From: Pseudomonas sp. FEN
GTDB taxonomy: Bacteria > Pseudomonadota > Gammaproteobacteria > Pseudomonadales > Pseudomonadaceae
Assembly (NCBI RefSeq): GCF_904067045.1
Contig: NZ_CAJFDC010000012.1
Span: forward strand, 197,501 to 261,500
Direction of reading: 5' to 3'
Length of the DNA: 64,000 nt
This document shows positions 60,590-64,000 of this stretch, in pieces. Each line of letters begins with the position of its first letter. The stretch's first letter is position 1. A program made the position numbers and the translations under genes. The notes under the pieces were generated by a model, which was given only the letters and a program-made list of their open reading frames with translations, searched no databases and was not told where the DNA came from.

Positions 60590-60660
60590 GTGCATGGCGG
60601 CCTTCGGCGGTTCGCGAGCAATCGAGCGTCGACCGGCTGCTCCTACAGGGGGATGCGCAG
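60590..60660. repeat. Decayed REP-like sequence
   Basis: GCGAGCAATCGAGCG...GGCTGCTCCTACAGGG shares the GCTCCTACA end and GCGAGC core with the REPIN at 19.3 kb but lacks a clear partner. Confidence 0.5.
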
Positions 60661-61074
60661 CAATAGACGTTCGCGTATTGCGTCGTAGGCCCAGTGATAC
60701 AGGTAGGTATAGGGCAGGAAAAACAGCAGCACGCCAATATCCAGCAGCAGCGCCGTCAACAGGCTGAGATCCAGCCACCAGGCCACCAGCGGCACGCTCA
60801 CCGCCACCAGGCCGCCTTCGAACAGCAAGGCATGGAGCAGGCGCGTCCAGACGTTCTGCACCAGGGCAAAGCGCTCACGCATCCGGTCGAACATCCCGTT
60901 GAACAGAACGTTCCAACCCAGGGCGATAAAACAGTTGGCGACCGTCACCACGCCCATCTCCAACAGCGGTTTGCTCATCACCCAGGCAAACAGCGGCGTA
61001 CACAGCAGCACCGCGAATACCTCGAAGCCGATGGCTTGCAAAACACGTTCGGTAAAAGACTTGCCGGGGGTCAT
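60643..61074 (-). CDS. PACE-family multidrug efflux transporter
   Basis: 143 residues, four membrane helices in two BTP repeats: ERVLQAIGFEVFAVLLCTPLFAWVMSKPLLEMGVV and ALLFEGGLVAVSVPLVAWWLDLSLLTALLLDIGVLLFFLPYTYLYHWAYD. AceI-type pumps export chlorhexidine and similar compounds. The ATG at 61074 is preferred over 61089 because GGAGG lies 8 bases before it. A LysR gene is divergent, as is usual for this family. Confidence 0.9.
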   Translation of the reverse strand: MTPGKSFTERVLQAIGFEVFAVLLCTPLFAWVMSKPLLEMGVVTVANCFIALGWNVLFNGMFDRMRERFALVQNVWTRLLHALLFEGGLVAVSVPLVAWWLDLSLLTALLLDIGVLLFFLPYTYLYHWAYDAIRERLLLRIPL

Positions 61075-61135
61075 GATGGACGCCTCCATTGATATCTGAG
61101 GGTTGTCATTATCGCCACCCGGACAGATACTAAAA

Positions 61136-61151
61136 GTCGATTACCATCGAC
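61136..61151. promoter_or_regulatory. Candidate LysR operator, PACE divergon
   Basis: GTCGAT-TACC-ATCGAC, a perfect 6-4-6 inverted repeat 14 bases before the LysR start, in the 91-bp divergent gap. Confidence 0.6.
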
Positions 61152-61165
61152 AAAAGCGATAGTTC

Positions 61166-62020
61166 ATGGCTTCCAATGAAATGCTCCAAGCCTTTGTCCA
61201 GGCCGCGACCCTGGGTTCCTTTTCCGCTGCGGCGCGCAAGCTGGGCAAAAGCCAGTCGACCATCAGCGCGGCCGTCGCGAGCCTGGAAATCGACCTGGGC
61301 CTGGAGCTGTTCGACCGCAGCACCCGCAAGCCCGGCCTGACCGCGGCCGGCCATGTCATGCTGCAAAAGGCCGAGGACATCCTCGCGGCCAACAACCGCC
61401 TGGAAATGAGTGCCCGCCAATTGGCCGGGGGCCTGGAAGCGAAGCTGACCGTGGTGATATCCGACACCTACCAGTCCAACCGTTTCGAGGCCACCCTGAG
61501 CGACTTCGAAGCCCGCTACCCGGACCTCGAGCTGGAGTGCCTGATCGCCGAGTGCGACGACCTGGTGGAGTTGGTCCGCCAGGGCCGAGCCCAGGTGGCG
61601 TTTGCCGAACGGCAGGACAGCTACCCGCCGGACCTGGGCAGCGCCACCGTGGATGAACGCACCGAATTTGCCCTGTTCGTCCACTGCGGGCATCCCCTGG
61701 CGCAACAGGCCAGGGTCGATCAGGCCAGCCTGCAGCAGCACCGCGAACTGCGCCTGGCGAGCATCGTCAATCCTTACGAGAGTCGTGCCCAAGGCCGCTT
61801 CTGGTCAGCGTCGAGTTACCTGATGCTACTGGAAATGGCCCAGCGTGGGTTCGGCTGGGCGGCGCTGCCGCGCTGGTTGGTGGAGCGCTTCGACAACGCT
61901 TCGTTGGTGGCGCTGGCGGTCCGTGACTGGCCAAGGCCGGTGGCGGTGGATGCGCTCTGGTCGCGCCTGCGTCCGCCAGGGCCGGCGGGCAGTTGGTTGC
62001 TGGCCCGGATGCTGGAATAA
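61166..62020 (+). CDS. LysR-family regulator of the PACE pump
   Basis: 284 residues. HTH MLQAFVQAATLGSFSAAARKLGKSQSTISAAVASLEIDLGLELFDRSTRKPGLT and an effector-binding domain (LEAKLTVVISDTYQSNRFEATLSDFEARYPDLELECLIAECDDLVELVRQGRAQVAF). Divergent to the PACE gene; probably its activator. Confidence 0.9.
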   Translation: MASNEMLQAFVQAATLGSFSAAARKLGKSQSTISAAVASLEIDLGLELFDRSTRKPGLTAAGHVMLQKAEDILAANNRLEMSARQLAGGLEAKLTVVISDTYQSNRFEATLSDFEARYPDLELECLIAECDDLVELVRQGRAQVAFAERQDSYPPDLGSATVDERTEFALFVHCGHPLAQQARVDQASLQQHRELRLASIVNPYESRAQGRFWSASSYLMLLEMAQRGFGWAALPRWLVERFDNASLVALAVRDWPRPVAVDALWSRLRPPGPAGSWLLARMLE

Positions 62021-62027
62021 CAGCGCT

Positions 62028-62062
62028 TTTGTGGGTGCTGGCTTGCCAGCGAGGGCGCTACC
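62028..62062. repeat. Single REP sequence
   Basis: GTGGGTGCTGGCTTGCCAGCGAGGG matches the REP group of the REPIN at 58.6 kb (GTGGGAGCCGGCTTGCCAGCGA), without a partner. Lies between convergent LysR and sigma factor genes. Confidence 0.7.
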
Positions 62063-62066
62063 ACAC

Positions 62067-63338
62067 TCACCGCAATCTTCCTGGCCCACACTCGAGGTCT
62101 TTCAACGCCTCCAACCGGCGCTCGATAAAACGCCGCTCCGGCGCCTGCTGCGTCAACGCCAGAGCCCGCTGGTAAGCCTCGCGCGCCTGCTCCACTCGGC
62201 CCAATCGCCGGTAGAAGTCCGCCCGCGCCGAATGCGCCAGGTGATAGTCCAGCAACTCGCCGCGCGCGAGGATGCCCTCCACCAGCTCAAGTCCCGCCAA
62301 CGGCCCGTCACACATCGCCACCGCCACCGCCCGATTGAGCTCTATCACCGCCGAGGGCACGGCGCGCAGCAGCAGGTCATAAAGACCGACGATCTGCCGC
62401 CAGTCGGTGTCCGCGGCCGTCGCCGACTCGGCATGCACAGCGGCGATCGCGGCCTGCAAGCCGTAAGGCCCGAAACGTCCGGTACCCAGTGCCCGCTCCA
62501 CCAACCCACAGCCTTCGGCAATCAGCGCCGGGTCCCAACGTGAGCGATCCTGGACATCGAGCAGCACCAGTTCGCCACTTTCGGACACCCGCGCCTGGCG
62601 TCGCGACTCATGCAATAACATCAACGCCAGCAAGCCCATGACCTCGGAGTCCGGCAGCAACTCCAGCAACAGCCGGCCAAGGCGGATGGCTTCCGCCGTC
62701 AGGTCGTCGCGGGTCAGGCTGGCGCCGAGGGACGCTGAGTAGCCCTCGTTGAACACCAGGTAAATGACCCGCAACACAGTGTCCAAGCGCTCGGGTAACT
62801 CCGCCAGGGAAGGCACCTGATAAGGGATCTTCGCGTCACGAATCTTGGTCTTGGCCCGCACGATGCGCTGGGCGATGGTCGAGGGGCTCGCGAGAAAGGC
62901 CCGGGCAATTTCTTCGGTGGTCAGGTCGCAGACTTCGCGCAACGTCAACGGCACCTGGGCATCCGCCGACAACGCCGGGTGACAGCAGGTAAAGATCAAC
63001 CGCAATCGGTCATCCTCGACATCCTCGTCGTTCCATTCGCCTTGCTCCAAAGCTTCGGCATGGGCAATCAACTGCCCATGGGACGCGGCAAAACGTGCCC
63101 GGCGGCGCAACACATCAATGGCCTTGAAACGCCCGGTGGAGACCAGCCAGGCCCGGGGATTGGCCGGCACGCCATCACGCTGCCAGCGCTCGACGGCGAT
63201 AAAAAAAGCGTCGTGCAAAGCCTCCTCGGCCAGGTCGAAATCCCCCAGCAAACGGATCAGGGTGGCCAGGATCCGCCGCGATTCCTGACGATAAACCGCC
63301 TCGACCTGCTGTTTGACGCTGTCGGACTCAACGGTCAA
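62067..63338 (-). CDS. ECF sigma factor, ECF42-like with C-terminal TPR-type extension
   Basis: 423 residues, far longer than ordinary ECF sigma factors. Region 2 (ILATLIRLLGDFDLAEEALHDAFFIAVERWQRDGVPANPRAWLVSTGRFKAIDVLRRRAR) and region 4 (LTLREVCDLTTEEIARAFLASPSTIAQRIVRAKTKI) lie in the first ~190 residues; the rest (DUF6596/TPR-like) is typical of the ECF42 group, which is linked to DGPF (YciI-like) proteins and not to an anti-sigma factor. It starts with TTG and overlaps the SRPBCC stop by 4 bases; AGGGG lies upstream. Confidence 0.9.
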   Translation of the reverse strand: MTVESDSVKQQVEAVYRQESRRILATLIRLLGDFDLAEEALHDAFFIAVERWQRDGVPANPRAWLVSTGRFKAIDVLRRRARFAASHGQLIAHAEALEQGEWNDEDVEDDRLRLIFTCCHPALSADAQVPLTLREVCDLTTEEIARAFLASPSTIAQRIVRAKTKIRDAKIPYQVPSLAELPERLDTVLRVIYLVFNEGYSASLGASLTRDDLTAEAIRLGRLLLELLPDSEVMGLLALMLLHESRRQARVSESGELVLLDVQDRSRWDPALIAEGCGLVERALGTGRFGPYGLQAAIAAVHAESATAADTDWRQIVGLYDLLLRAVPSAVIELNRAVAVAMCDGPLAGLELVEGILARGELLDYHLAHSARADFYRRLGRVEQAREAYQRALALTQQAPERRFIERRLEALKDLECGPGRLR

Positions 63339-63826
63339 TCCAGCAACCCCTGGCTGACCAGCAAGGCCAGCCGTTCGAGACTCTCACCCCAGCCCTGATA
63401 AAACCCCATCTGCTCGTGCGCCGCCTTTTCCGCCGCCGACCAGTGCATGGCCCGAGCGGTATACAGGGTATGACCCTCGGCCTCTTCGAGGGTGATGCGT
63501 GCCGTCATGAAAGGTTTTCCCGTCGGCGTCCAGTCGGGGGTAAAGGCGTCGGTGAAGACAATCCGCTCCGGTGCGGCGATCTCCAGGAACACCCCTTGAT
63601 AGGGATACTCGACACCCTCCGCCGTGCGCATCAGCGTCCGAAACAAGCCGCCGACCCACAACTGCATTTCGCAGACCAGCATGGTCATGCCGTGAGGCCC
63701 CCACCATCGGCTCAGCAGGCGGGGCTCGGTCCAGGCGCGAAAAACCTGGTTGCGCGGCGCCTCGATCAGGCGACTGATGGACAACTCGTGTTCGGCTCCC
63801 GCAAAGGGTAGCGGTTGGCGGTTCAT
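63335..63826 (-). CDS. SRPBCC/AHSA1-family protein
   Basis: 163 residues of the START-like helix-grip fold: LSISRLIEAPRNQVFRAWTEPRLLSRWWGPHGMT at the N-terminus and a C-terminal HEQMGFYQGWGESLERLALLVSQ helix are typical of AHSA1 (DUF1857-like) proteins. It is coupled in translation to the sigma factor gene by a 4-base overlap, and a YciI/DGPF gene lies upstream, the usual ECF42 neighbourhood. Ligand unknown. GGAG-like AGGAG lies near 63834. Confidence 0.88.
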   Translation of the reverse strand: MNRQPLPFAGAEHELSISRLIEAPRNQVFRAWTEPRLLSRWWGPHGMTMLVCEMQLWVGGLFRTLMRTAEGVEYPYQGVFLEIAAPERIVFTDAFTPDWTPTGKPFMTARITLEEAEGHTLYTARAMHWSAAEKAAHEQMGFYQGWGESLERLALLVSQGLLD

Positions 63827-63876
63827 GTTCAGGCTCCTATTATTCTTATGGTGGCCGCGTGAAAGCGCTCGCGCCC

Positions 63877-64000
63877 TCAGAGATTCAGTTCCCGCACCGG
63901 TCGTACTTCCACGCTACCCACTCGCGCGGCTGGGATATGCCCGGCAATCTGCAAGGCCTCGTTCAGGTCACGGGCCTCCACCAGGTAGAACCCGGCCAAT
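63877..64000 (-). CDS. YciI/DGPF-family protein, C-terminal part (5' end outside window)
   Basis: Only the last 40 codons are present: AGFYLVEARDLNEALQIAGH..ARVGSVEVRPVREL then stop at 63877-63879. This is the end of a DGPF (YCII-related) protein, whose gene is the regular partner of ECF42 sigma factors. Too short to judge the active-site residues. Confidence 0.8.
   Translation of the reverse strand, partial: LAGFYLVEARDLNEALQIAGHIPAARVGSVEVRPVRELNL

Overview
The window is chromosomal DNA of a fluorescent Pseudomonas, most likely the P. fluorescens group. The base composition is GC-rich and the proteins are Pseudomonas types: AmrZ, RsmA/CsrA, AotJQMP, AruCFGDBE, OprD porins and DUF2790. The order acsA - aot transporter - argR - aru genes - alaS - lysC - rsmA - tRNA-Ser/tRNA-Arg follows the P. 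aeruginosa order as I remember it (about PA0887-PA0905), but accessory genes are inserted in places.

Layout. 1-1.3 kb: the 3' part of a levansucrase gene next to tRNA-Arg(CCT). 1.6-5.1 kb: two small membrane peptides, amrZ behind an AlgU-type promoter, mgtE, and a DUF4124-like secreted protein. 5.1-10.1 kb: two tRNA-Arg(ACG), tRNA-Ser(GCT), rsmA, lysC, alaS. 10.35-12.76 kb: an FMN riboswitch driving a lone type-II lumazine synthase, then an unusual protein joining RTX-like repeats to an M91 (NleD/HopH1-like) zinc protease domain. 12.77-26.2 kb: the arginine succinyltransferase pathway, its regulator ArgR and the arginine/ornithine ABC importer. 26.8-31.1 kb: acsA, a DUF2790 protein and a solitary nrdB. 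31.2-36.8 kb: a uronate oxidation cluster (lactonase, Udh, OprD porin, ExuT) whose three promoters each carry a related palindrome just after the -10. 36.9-46.2 kb: chorismate mutase-like protein, regulators, MBL-fold hydrolase/TetR pair, diguanylate cyclase followed by a BdlA-like soluble chemotaxis protein, and a LysR/amidotransferase-like/ABM divergon. 46.5-56.7 kb: GlpQ, a second OprD porin with an MFS carrier, a DUF1445 protein, a coiled-coil Ser/Thr-rich protein, an MCP, ZntB and a Pit phosphate transporter. 56.8-64 kb: three LysR-centred divergons (SDR, NmrA-like, PACE efflux) and the start of an ECF42-type sigma factor/SRPBCC/YciI cluster that runs off the window.

Functional themes. 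Arginine is imported by AotJQMP and degraded to glutamate and succinate by AruCFG-AstDBE under ArgR. Uronates would enter by OprD and ExuT, be oxidised to an aldarolactone by Udh and opened by the SMP-30 lactonase. AmrZ, RsmA, the diguanylate cyclase and the BdlA-like protein all belong to the motile/sessile decision. I found no insertion sequence, prophage or CRISPR array. Mobile-type DNA is limited to REP/REPIN repeats in intergenic gaps. Most interesting are the RTX-M91 protein, the uronate operators, and the amidotransferase-like protein that lacks the catalytic His. All assignments come from reading the sequence and memory of the families; no database search was run.
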